Positions 1 through 5,754 of a DNA stretch of 6,710 nucleotides are shown piece after piece; within the stretch, counting starts at the first letter, position 1; the number at the start of each line of letters is the position of its first letter. Below the pieces are notes generated by a model. That model was not told where the DNA came from. It saw nothing but the letters and a program-made list of their open reading frames with translations, and made no database searches. The DNA is taken from positions 1-6,710 of the forward strand of contig JAACTI010000225.1 of the NCBI GenBank assembly GCA_009993495.1. Direction: 5' to 3'. The position numbers and the translations under genes are program-made. The stretch comes from Deltaproteobacteria bacterium. GTDB lineage: Bacteria > Desulfobacterota > Desulfuromonadia > Desulfuromonadales > Geopsychrobacteraceae.

Positions 1-1
1 G

Positions 2-370
2 GTCTTTGCCGAAGGCGATATTGGTTCGGGAATGTATATCATCCGCTCGGGACGGGTGAGAATCGCCATGAAAGACGACCAGGGTCGTGAACATCCCCAG
101 GCCGAACTGGAAACTGCGGATTTTTTTGGCGAAATGGCCCTGACGATCCCCAAGCAGCGCATTGTCACCGCCACGGCCACTGAGCCGACGGTGCTGGTTG
201 GCTTGTTCCGCGCCGATGTTCACGACACCGTGCGCAAACATCCGGTGCTGGCGGCAAAAATTCTACTGGGTTTGACCCAGGTGTTGAGCGAGCGCTTGCA
301 ACAGGCGGCCTTGCGTCAACGCGAACATCTTCTGTCCCCCCCGGATCATGCACCAACGGAACCGGCATGA
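2..370 (+). CDS. Cyclic-nucleotide-binding-domain protein, 3' part only (5' end outside window)
   Basis: The reading frame is open from base 2 to the TGA at 368-370, so the gene begins upstream of the window. The visible part starts with the beta-roll signature of a cNMP-binding domain (FAEGDIGSGMYIIRSGRVRI). About 30 residues later comes a phosphate-binding-cassette-like stretch, FFGEMALTIPKQRIVTATA, which keeps the Gly-Glu pair and an arginine. The spacing after that arginine differs a little from the textbook R-[TS]-A pattern, so actual cAMP/cGMP binding is uncertain. A C-terminal amphipathic helix follows, and then a polar Pro-rich tail (SPPDHAPTEPA). No helix-turn-helix follows the domain, so this is not a complete CRP/FNR-type regulator; it may be a stand-alone sensor domain or the C-terminus of a larger protein. 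Its stop overlaps the next start (ATGA), which implies translational coupling with the transporter. The family call is secure; the full architecture cannot be seen. Confidence 0.85.
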   Translation, partial: VFAEGDIGSGMYIIRSGRVRIAMKDDQGREHPQAELETADFFGEMALTIPKQRIVTATATEPTVLVGLFRADVHDTVRKHPVLAAKILLGLTQVLSERLQQAALRQREHLLSPPDHAPTEPA

Positions 371-1494
371 GTCCTTTTTCCGCGCACCCCGGAACCCTGG
401 GAAAACCCCTGGTGCTGTTTCTTATCCTCACCGCCGGCATCGCCAGTGGCATCACCCTGTTTTCATCGGCTTCAACGATTGCCGACTGGTTCAAAACTGC
501 CACCAGTGGCCTGTTTCTGCCCATTCTACTGTCATTGATTGTTACCTTTCTCCTCGACCCACTGGTGCTGCGTTTCGAACGGCACCTGCATAATCGCACC
601 CTGAGTATATTTGCCGTTTATGCGCTGCTGATTATTATCATAACTCTGTTGGTCAGTCTAATTGGACCCGTCGACTGGAAGGGGATGCTCGACGCCTTGC
701 GAGCTGATTTTCCGCGTTATTTTGCTCGTGCCCTGGAATATTTCAATCAGCTGTTCCTGCGTCTGCACGACCAGATTCCCTATCTGGAAAACTACAATAT
801 TCCCGCCAAAATGCGCCAATGGGCGGAGGAAATTTTGGGAATCATCCTGCTTGCTACGCCGCGGTCGGCCATGCGCATCGGCAGTCTGTTTCTGCTGGTA
901 CCACTCTTTTCTTTCTTCTTTTTGCGCGACAGTCAACGCATTGCCCGCAGCTTAATTTCACTGGCACCGAATCGCTATTTTGAAATGGTGCTCGACATTT
1001 ACGCTCATGTCAGCTGGCAGCTGGCGCATTTTATTCGCGGCCGGATTCTGGAAGCGCTGATTATCGGCGTCGTGGTGTGGATGGGGCTGTCACTCACGGA
1101 CATTCGCTATGCGCCCCTGCTGGGGGCGGTGGCGGGAATTGCCAACCTGCTGCCCTATATCGGGCCGATTATTGGCATGATTCCGGGCCTGCTGATTGCA
1201 TTGGTCGACCTGGGGACAGGCCCGCAATTCTGGTGGATTTTCTGCGTGTATCTGCTGATTGCCCAGGTGCTGCTGGACAATTTTATTTTGATTCCTATCC
1301 TGATTTCACGCGTCTCCAACTTGCATCCCTTGTGGGTGATTCTGGCGATTGTCATGGGCGGAAAACTTTACGGCGTGCTGGGAATGATTATCGGCGTGCC
1401 GATTGCCAGCATCATTAAAATCACTCTGCTGGAAGTGCGGCACTACCGCAGTAACTTCAGCCTGAGTCGCGACATAGCACCGGGTCGCGACTGA
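367..1494 (+). CDS. AI-2E/PerM-family membrane transporter
   Basis: This 375-residue polytopic protein belongs to the AI-2E transporter (PerM/TqsA/YdiK) family. Hydrophobic segments lie near residues 13-33, 47-63, 79-100, 155-186, 226-243, 248-280, 288-312 and 321-352. A hydrophilic region of about 50 residues (102-154) separates the N-terminal and central membrane blocks, as is usual in this family. The hallmark is the Gly/Pro-rich segment around 250-280 (PLLGAVAGIANLLPYIGPII), followed by a late GGKLYGVLGMIIGVPIAS segment. Substrates vary across the family: autoinducer-2 export in TqsA, Na+/H+ antiport in some homologues, unknown in most. No substrate can therefore be assigned. The start is taken at 367 because it overlaps the preceding stop by ATGA. 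There is no strong Shine-Dalgarno, which fits translational coupling. An inverted repeat overlaps the stop codon (see separate entry). Confidence 0.9.
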   Translation: MSPFSAHPGTLGKPLVLFLILTAGIASGITLFSSASTIADWFKTATSGLFLPILLSLIVTFLLDPLVLRFERHLHNRTLSIFAVYALLIIIITLLVSLIGPVDWKGMLDALRADFPRYFARALEYFNQLFLRLHDQIPYLENYNIPAKMRQWAEEILGIILLATPRSAMRIGSLFLLVPLFSFFFLRDSQRIARSLISLAPNRYFEMVLDIYAHVSWQLAHFIRGRILEALIIGVVVWMGLSLTDIRYAPLLGAVAGIANLLPYIGPIIGMIPGLLIALVDLGTGPQFWWIFCVYLLIAQVLLDNFILIPILISRVSNLHPLWVILAIVMGGKLYGVLGMIIGVPIASIIKITLLEVRHYRSNFSLSRDIAPGRD

Positions 1495-1502
1495 CAGGTG
1501 CT
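1465..1502 (+). other. Inverted repeat over the stop codon of the AI-2E transporter gene
   Basis: AGTCGCGAC (1465-1473) pairs perfectly with GTCGCGACT (1484-1492) around a 10-nt loop; the right arm enters the TGA stop at 1492-1494. Part of the loop, AGCACC (1476-1481), is also complementary to GGTGCT (1497-1502), giving either a pseudoknot-like fold or two exclusive hairpins. No T-tract follows, so it does not look like an intrinsic terminator. It may mark or protect the 3' end of the message, or be a chance product of repeated Arg-Asp codons (CGC GAC twice). Confidence 0.45.
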
Positions 1503-1541
1503 CTCCGCTGAAGGTGAAAATGAAGGTTTTCTTCGCTCAAT

Positions 1542-1571
1542 TTCTCGTGGTAAAAAATTCCGGGTTATGAT
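1542..1571 (+). promoter_or_regulatory. Possible sigma-70-type promoter for efp
   Basis: TATGAT (1566-1571) is a good -10 hexamer and lies about 40 nt upstream of the efp start, which would give a leader of about 35 nt. The -35 region is poor: the best is TTCTCG at 1542-1547 with an 18-nt spacer. The -10 sits inside a small imperfect palindrome, GGGTT-ATGATA-AACCC (1562-1577). I see no convincing terminator after the transporter gene, so efp could also receive readthrough from upstream. Confidence 0.35.
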
Positions 1572-1612
1572 AAACCCCTGCAACACAAATTAGACTTTTC
1601 AGGAGTTACCCC

Positions 1613-2176
1613 ATGTATACGTGTTCCGATCTTAAAAAAGGCCTCAAAATTCTGCTTGATGGCGAACCCCACGTGATTACCCAGTACGATTTCACCAAAC
1701 CCGGCAAGGGACAAGCCCTGTATAAGTGCAAACTGCGCAATATGGTCACCGGCACCCTGTTTGACCGCACCTACAGGTCGGGTGAAAGTTTCGAACCGGC
1801 CAATCTTGAAGAACGAGATATGCAGTACCTGTATCAAGACGACACCGGCTATGTTTTCATGGATCAGAAATCTTATGAACAGACCTCGATTTCAGCCGAG
1901 GTGCTTGGCGATGACAAATATTTTCTGATCGACAACATGGAGGTCAAGGTGCTGCTTTTTGGTGAACGCGGGATCGGCCTGACTCTGCCCAACTTTGTCA
2001 ACCTGCGAGTCACGGTTTCCGAACCCTGGGCCAAGGGCGACACCGCGGCGGGCAACAGCAAGCCGGCGACGGTTGAAACCGGCTACACCCTCTCGGTTCC
2101 TCCCTTTGTCGATGAAGGCACCCTGATTCAAATTGACACGCGCACCGGTGAATATGTCACCCGGGTCAAAGAGTAA
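1613..2176 (+). CDS. efp: Elongation factor P (EF-P)
   Basis: EF-P binds the ribosome between the P and E sites and relieves stalling at consecutive prolines. The 187-residue length is normal for bacterial EF-P. Domain I (about 1-65) carries the modified loop KPGKGQA (29-35). Lys32 at its tip corresponds to E. coli Lys34, the site that receives beta-lysine. Domains II and III follow, with the family signatures LPNFVNLRV (125-133), the GDTAAG-SKPA-ETG stretch (142-157), and a DTRTGEYVTRV C-terminus (175-185). The KPGKG loop is the type recognised by EpmA, and epmA follows immediately, so lysine-type modification rather than rhamnosylation is expected. The start is fixed by AGGAG at 1601-1605, seven nt before ATG. 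The protein contains a Pro-Pro pair of its own (VPPF, 162-165), where E. coli has VPLF. The TAA stop is followed directly by the ATG of epmA. Confidence 0.97.
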   Translation: MYTCSDLKKGLKILLDGEPHVITQYDFTKPGKGQALYKCKLRNMVTGTLFDRTYRSGESFEPANLEERDMQYLYQDDTGYVFMDQKSYEQTSISAEVLGDDKYFLIDNMEVKVLLFGERGIGLTLPNFVNLRVTVSEPWAKGDTAAGNSKPATVETGYTLSVPPFVDEGTLIQIDTRTGEYVTRVKE

Positions 2177-3079
2177 ATGCATCAACTGACGGGCAAGCGC
2201 CAACGCCTGCAAGCCAGAGCCCGAATCCTTCAGACGATTCGGGCTTTTTTCATTCAGGCCGATTTTCTCGAAATTGAAACCCCCCAGCGCATTCCGCAAA
2301 ATGCCCCCGAAGCCTATATTCAGCCGTTCGAATCCGAGGGCTGGCAACTGCAAACCTCTCCGGAACTGGCGATGAAACGCCTGCTTGCGGCGGGCTACGA
2401 AAAGATTTTCCAAATCTGTCATTGCTGGCGTACCGGCGAACGTGGTCGGCGACATCTGCCCGAATTCACCCTGCTGGAATGGTATCGCAGCCACTGCGAC
2501 TACCTGGCATTGATGGACGATTGCGAAAACCTGTTGGCGCAACTGACCGGCGGACAGCCTCTGCGCTACCAGGGTAACCTCATCCACTGTGATCGGCCCT
2601 TTGAACGCCTGAGCGTTCATGAGGCTTTTGCCCGCTACACCTCATTGACCCCGGAGCAGGCACTGAAGGATGATTGTTTTGATGAATTGATGGTGACGGC
2701 CATCGAACCAAATCTGGGGCTGCCGCAACCAACCTTTCTTTATGATTACCCCGCCAGCCTGGCAGCCCTGGCCCGCCGCAAACCCGCGAACCCTTGCCTG
2801 GCCGAACGTTTTGAACTCTATGTGGCCGGGATCGAACTGGCCAACGCCTTTTCTGAACTGACCGACGCCACGGAACAACGTCAGCGCTTTGAACATGTGG
2901 AGCAACGACACTCTCCGCCGCGGTCAACACCCATGGCGCTGCCGGAAAAATTTCTGGCCGCCCTGCCACAAATGCCCGCCGCCGCAGGCATTGCCCTGGG
3001 CATTGATCGCCTGGTGATGCTGCTGACAAATGCAGCCCGCATTGATCAGGTTGTCAGCTTCACCCCGGAGGAGCTTTAG
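2177..3079 (+). CDS. epmA: EF-P--(R)-beta-lysine ligase EpmA (PoxA/GenX/YjeA)
   Basis: EpmA is a lysyl-tRNA-synthetase paralogue without the anticodon-binding domain. It activates (R)-beta-lysine with ATP and transfers it to the conserved lysine of EF-P. At 300 residues it is slightly shorter than E. coli EpmA (325). Class II synthetase motif 1 lies near 29-36 (DFLEIETP). The substrate-binding TSPE is at 60-63. Motif 2 is near 78-103, with Arg85, Glu88 and PEFTLLEWY. ERFELYVAGIELANAFSELTD is at 210-230 and motif 3, GIALGIDRLVML, at 271-282 with Arg278. Ala273 matches the alanine that distinguishes EpmA from the glycine of LysRS and favours beta-lysine. The gene begins on the base after the efp stop, in the same frame, with no clear Shine-Dalgarno, so it probably depends on ribosomes finishing efp. 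A terminator hairpin lies within codons 14-25. The partner aminomutase gene epmB is not in the window. Confidence 0.95.
   Translation: MHQLTGKRQRLQARARILQTIRAFFIQADFLEIETPQRIPQNAPEAYIQPFESEGWQLQTSPELAMKRLLAAGYEKIFQICHCWRTGERGRRHLPEFTLLEWYRSHCDYLALMDDCENLLAQLTGGQPLRYQGNLIHCDRPFERLSVHEAFARYTSLTPEQALKDDCFDELMVTAIEPNLGLPQPTFLYDYPASLAALARRKPANPCLAERFELYVAGIELANAFSELTDATEQRQRFEHVEQRHSPPRSTPMALPEKFLAALPQMPAAAGIALGIDRLVMLLTNAARIDQVVSFTPEEL
2218..2250 (+). terminator. Intrinsic terminator inside the 5' end of epmA (efp terminator/attenuator)
   Basis: AGCCCGAATC (2218-2227) and GATTCGGGCT (2236-2245) form a perfect 10-bp GC-rich stem with an 8-nt loop, followed directly by five further Ts (2246-2250). 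This is a textbook Rho-independent terminator, 42 nt after the efp stop, yet it encodes EpmA residues 14-25 (RARILQTIRAFF), a segment that aligns with E. coli EpmA. It would end most efp messages before epmA unless ribosomes translating epmA melt it. The likely effect is high EF-P and low EpmA output. Confidence 0.8.
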
Positions 3080-3253
3080 CCGTCGTTTCAAGACTTAAGC
3101 TCGCCCAAACCAGTCAGCTTCGCTTTTACCCCAAAGGTCACAACGCCATTCTCTTTCATCGTCCGCCGTCATCTGACGGTGAACCCACCTTCTTTCACCT
3201 GTCGCCATGTGCTATTTCGAAGCGTGAAACAAAAACTTGAAAAATCTTTTTTG

Positions 3254-3281
3254 TTGACATGATTTCATAACATCGTATCAT
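3254..3281 (+). promoter_or_regulatory. Sigma-70 promoter of the DUF485/symporter operon
   Basis: TTGACA (3254-3259) is a perfect -35 consensus, and TATCAT (3276-3281) is a good -10 after a 16-nt spacer. The A/T-rich run just upstream (about 3228-3253) could act as an UP element. Initiation is predicted near 3288, leaving a leader of roughly 168 nt before the first start codon. A perfect inverted repeat covers both promoter elements. Confidence 0.75.
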
Positions 3282-3284
3282 GTC
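3256..3284. promoter_or_regulatory. Operator-like inverted repeat over the promoter
   Basis: GACATGAT (3256-3263) and ATCATGTC (3277-3284) form a perfect 8-bp inverted repeat separated by 13 bp. Half-site centres are 21 bp apart, about two helical turns, so a dimeric regulator could bind one DNA face. The repeat overlaps most of the -35 and all of the -10, which would suit repression by occlusion. The regulator is unknown, and part of the symmetry comes from the promoter hexamers themselves. Confidence 0.5.
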
Positions 3285-3410
3285 GCGAATTATTTTACCC
3301 ATTATCGCGCATTTTTTATCAGTAGATATGACGCATTATCGATTAATTTCGCCCAGATAGCGATTTTTTGTTTTTAATCCTGCGTTATGCCGTCTTTTAT
3401 TGCCAGGTGT

Positions 3411-3429
3411 TCGGCCAATTTGTGGCCGA
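3411..3429 (+). other. Leader hairpin upstream of the DUF485 ribosome-binding site
   Basis: TCGGCCA (3411-3417) pairs perfectly with TGGCCGA (3423-3429) around a 5-nt loop (ATTTG). It lies 11 nt before the GAGAGGAG Shine-Dalgarno. There is no proper T-run after it, so an effect on mRNA stability or translation is more likely than termination. It could also be a protein-binding palindrome. Confidence 0.4.
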
Positions 3430-3440
3430 CTTTCTCAAGA

Positions 3441-3448
3441 GAGAGGAG
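3441..3448 (+). promoter_or_regulatory. Shine-Dalgarno that fixes the DUF485 start
   Basis: GAGAGGAG lies seven nt before the ATG at 3456. Upstream ATGs in the same frame (3387) or another frame (3368) have no such site, so 3456 is the preferred start. Confidence 0.8.
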
Positions 3449-3455
3449 CAGTTCT

Positions 3456-3722
3456 ATGGGTCACGGACCAGCCGTAAAATTGGGCAAAGACAATGCGTCT
3501 GCCTACAAAACAAGACTCGGGGTCAAGATGTTTATCGTCTACACCCTGGTCTACGCCATTTTTGTCGCCACCAACGCCACCAACCCCAAATCCATGCAGG
3601 AAGTCTACCTCGGTCAGACCGCTGCGGTCTTGTGGGGCTTTGGACTCATCGGTCTCGCCCTGGTGATGGCAATTATCTACAACAATCTCTGCACAAAAGC
3701 AGAGATCACCATGAACAGCTGA
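3456..3722 (+). CDS. DUF485-family small membrane protein, partner of the acetate symporter
   Basis: This 88-residue protein begins MGHGPAVKLGKDNASAYKTR, a polar N-terminus, followed by two transmembrane segments (about 22-41 and 54-75) and a short polar tail (LCTKAEITMNS). It matches the DUF485 (YjcH-like) pattern of small two-TM proteins encoded directly before ActP-type sodium/acetate symporters. The role of DUF485 proteins is not firmly established; a small-subunit or assembly role for the symporter is inferred from constant gene pairing. An in-frame ATG exists 23 codons upstream (3387). It is rejected as start because ATG 3456 has a strong GAGAGGAG site and the sequence beginning MGHGPAVKLG looks like the usual N-terminus of these proteins. 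Its TGA stop is overlapped by the Shine-Dalgarno of the symporter gene, 13 nt before the next start, so the two are almost certainly co-translated. Confidence 0.88.
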   Translation: MGHGPAVKLGKDNASAYKTRLGVKMFIVYTLVYAIFVATNATNPKSMQEVYLGQTAAVLWGFGLIGLALVMAIIYNNLCTKAEITMNS

Positions 3723-3728
3723 GGAGGG
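3721..3728 (+). promoter_or_regulatory. Shine-Dalgarno of the symporter gene, overlapping the DUF485 stop
   Basis: GAGGAGGG overlaps the last two bases of the upstream TGA (3720-3722) and lies seven nt before ATG 3736. This near-perfect anti-16S match suggests efficient initiation and coupling of the two genes. Confidence 0.8.
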
Positions 3729-3735
3729 CCGCATC

Positions 3736-5664
3736 ATGATCTATACGCAATCGCCCCTGGCGGTCGGACTGTTTATATTCTTTGTTCTTTTTGTGCTGGG
3801 GCTGTCTTTTTACCTGGCGCGCCGCACCAGTTCCGCTGCGGGCTACTATGCCGCCGGGGGGAATATTCACTGGTTTACCAACGGGGTCGCTTTTGCCGGT
3901 GATTACCTGTCGGCAGCCTCGTTTCTCGGCATCTGCGGCATGATCGCCACTGCCGGCTATGATGGCTGGATGTATTCCATCGGCTACCTGGCGGGCTGGG
4001 TTGTCGCTTTGTTCCTGGTTGCCGAACCCATGAAGCGCCTGGGAAAATATACCTTTACCGATGCCCTCGACTCCAAATTCAACTCTAAGTCCATTCAGTT
4101 GGCAGCGGCTATTTCCACCCTGCTGGTCTCGGTTTTTTATCTGATTCCGCAAATGGTCGGCGCGGGCGTGCTCGTGCAACCGCTGCTGGGTTTGCCGCAC
4201 TGGGTCGGCGTGTGTATTGTCGGAGTCGTGGTCACCATCATCGTCGCCACCGCCGGTATGGCGTCAACCACCTACGTGCAATTTTTCAAAGGTTCGCTCC
4301 TGCTCATCATGTCAACCGTGGTTGTCATCAGTGTGCTCACCCGCGGCCTGTCGACAACCCCGGTGAATAACGGTCTGCCATATCACGACTTCAAAACGCT
4401 GCACGCCGATGCCGCCCTCAATATCAGCGAACCCGGTTATCTTCTGACCGCCGGGCTCGATTCCGAATTCGGCAAGGCCGGATTTATCAAACTAAGTAAA
4501 GACGGCGAAGAGTCCATCTGGCAACTGGTCAAAACGGAAACCGGCTACCAGCTGGAAGAAACGCTCTTCGAAACCAAAAGGGCCGATGGCACCAAATCAT
4601 TCAACGGGGCGGCCAAGGAAGACGGCAAATTCTTCCCGGTCGGCCATATCAAGGAACTGCGCATCAACGGCGAAGAGGTTGCGACCACCGGCCCGATGGG
4701 CCCCTTTGCCTATCTTTCAGCGCTTAAAGATTCAACCATCGTCCTGTGGGGCAAGAAATATGTCCAGGATGGCGACAGCACCGTTGCGATCTTTTATCAG
4801 AAGCCGACACCCGGCGCCCGGGTTTTGCGCCCCGGCTTGAAATTCAAAGTCGATAACGCCACCGGCACGGAAAAATTCAACTTTATTTCGCTGATGCTCG
4901 CCTTGTTCTGCGGAACGGCCGCCCTGCCCCATATCCTGATTCGCTACTACACGGTTCCCAGTCAAGCGGCCGCACGTAAATCAACCATTGTCGCGATTGC
5001 CGCCATTGGTTTTTTCTATGTGTTGACCCTGTTCCTGGGCATGGGTGCCATGACCAACGGCGTGATCAACCTGACCGACAACAACATGAGCGCACCACTG
5101 CTGGCGCTTTCTTTCGGGGTGGTGCTGTTTGCGGTTATTTCGTCTTTGGCTTTTGCAACGGTACTGGGAACGGTTTCAGGCCTGATTGTCGCGGCCTCAG
5201 GCGCCGTTGCCCATGACCTGATGGATAACTTTCTCGGCATGCATATGACCGACGCCGGCAAGGTCCGCGCGGGCAAGATTGTCGCGATTATTGTTGGTTG
5301 TATCGCAATTTATCTGGGAATTATCTTCGAAGGCATGAATGTCTCCTTCCTGGTTGGCTGGGCCTTTGCCGTCGCCGCCTCGGCGAACCTGCCGGCGATT
5401 CTGATGCTGCTTTTCTGGAAAAAAACGACCGCCAAGGGCATTGCTTCATCGGTTATTGTTGGTCTGGCTTCTTCACTGGGCCTGATTCTGATTTCGCCCG
5501 ACATGTGGGTGCGTTATGGCTATTTGCCCGCCGATGCCCCCGTCAGCTTCAATAGTCCGGCGCTGATTTCGATTCCACTTTCCTTTATTGCTCTGGTTGT
5601 GGTATCTCTGCTGACGCAAAAAGATCTGGTGTTAGAAGACAGCACTGAAGCTGCCGGGGCCTGA
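3736..5664 (+). CDS. actP: ActP-like sodium:acetate symporter (SSS family) with large periplasmic insert
   Basis: This 642-residue sodium:solute symporter resembles E. coli ActP (549 residues), which imports acetate and other short carboxylates with Na+. The first core helix region NGVAFAGDYLSAASFLG (49-65) is nearly identical to ActP, as are GYDGWMYSIGYLAGW (74-88), AEPMKRLGKYTFTDAL (96-111), GTAALPHILIRYYTV (393-407) and SSLAFATVLGTVSGL (469-483). I count 13 hydrophobic segments, starting near residues 5-27, with an expected N-out topology. TM6 ends near 202 and TM7 begins near 382. The loop between them is periplasmic and about 175 residues, versus a few tens in E. coli ActP, and is rich in charged and beta-prone sequence. 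The gene is coupled to the DUF485 gene upstream and ends before a strong terminator. Acetate is the likeliest substrate but is inferred from similarity; propionate or pyruvate are possible. The gene symbol reflects family resemblance only. Confidence 0.9.
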   Translation: MIYTQSPLAVGLFIFFVLFVLGLSFYLARRTSSAAGYYAAGGNIHWFTNGVAFAGDYLSAASFLGICGMIATAGYDGWMYSIGYLAGWVVALFLVAEPMKRLGKYTFTDALDSKFNSKSIQLAAAISTLLVSVFYLIPQMVGAGVLVQPLLGLPHWVGVCIVGVVVTIIVATAGMASTTYVQFFKGSLLLIMSTVVVISVLTRGLSTTPVNNGLPYHDFKTLHADAALNISEPGYLLTAGLDSEFGKAGFIKLSKDGEESIWQLVKTETGYQLEETLFETKRADGTKSFNGAAKEDGKFFPVGHIKELRINGEEVATTGPMGPFAYLSALKDSTIVLWGKKYVQDGDSTVAIFYQKPTPGARVLRPGLKFKVDNATGTEKFNFISLMLALFCGTAALPHILIRYYTVPSQAAARKSTIVAIAAIGFFYVLTLFLGMGAMTNGVINLTDNNMSAPLLALSFGVVLFAVISSLAFATVLGTVSGLIVAASGAVAHDLMDNFLGMHMTDAGKVRAGKIVAIIVGCIAIYLGIIFEGMNVSFLVGWAFAVAASANLPAILMLLFWKKTTAKGIASSVIVGLASSLGLILISPDMWVRYGYLPADAPVSFNSPALISIPLSFIALVVVSLLTQKDLVLEDSTEAAGA

Positions 5665-5719
5665 TTTGCACGTTTACACACGCGGAAGCCAGAGCTCCTG
5701 CGTCAGCTTTCGCTCCACC

Positions 5720-5753
5720 AGGTGCTTTTCTTCCGCAGAAAAGCACCTTTTTT
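5720..5753 (+). terminator. Intrinsic terminator of the DUF485/symporter operon
   Basis: AGGTGCTTTTC (5720-5730) and GAAAAGCACCT (5738-5748) make a perfect 11-bp stem with a 7-nt loop, followed by five more Ts (5749-5753). It lies 55 nt after the symporter stop. The A-run in the right arm means the stem is less GC-rich than usual, but the geometry is canonical. Confidence 0.88.
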
Positions 5754-5754
5754 C

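Larger units (their letters stand above)
3080..3455. other. 376-bp non-coding region between epmA and the acetate-uptake operon
   Basis: The first 170 bp hold no recognisable gene. Two small adjoining inverted repeats occur there: CCGTC/GACGG (3166-3179) and GGTGAA/TTCACC (3178-3199). They share two bases and neither has a T-tract. No convincing terminator for epmA is visible. An A- and T-rich stretch (about 3228-3253) precedes a strong promoter at 3254-3281. The remaining 170 bp form an AT-rich leader. It contains an 8-bp direct repeat, CATTATCG (3300-3307 and 3334-3341), two weak stems each followed by a T-run (CGCGA/TCGCG at 3284-3309; TCGC/GCGA at 3349-3363), and a better hairpin at 3411-3429. 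Confidence 0.6.

Noticed and set aside
1892..2620. A 242-codon minus-strand ORF across the efp-epmA junction
   Set aside because: It is antisense to two certain genes, has no recognisable domain or ribosome-binding site, and follows from codon bias of the plus-strand genes.
3088..3159. Minus-strand 23-residue ORF (MKENGVVTFGVKAKLTGLGE...) in the intergenic region
   Set aside because: Very short, with only a weak purine stretch upstream and no recognised homologue; not enough to call a gene.
3166..3199. Small adjoining hairpins (CCGTC/GACGG and GGTGAA/TTCACC) after epmA
   Set aside because: Stems of 5-6 bp with no T-run; not convincing as a terminator or operator, so only noted under the intergenic entry.
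3387..3455. N-terminal extension of the DUF485 protein by 23 codons
   Set aside because: The added residues (MPSFIARCSANLWPTFSRER...) do not look like the family, no Shine-Dalgarno precedes ATG 3387, and the hairpin and GAGAGGAG site lie inside this stretch.
3368..3739. A 123-codon plus-strand ORF overlapping the DUF485 gene in another frame
   Set aside because: The translation is low-complexity and charged without any known motif, and it covers a well-supported gene.
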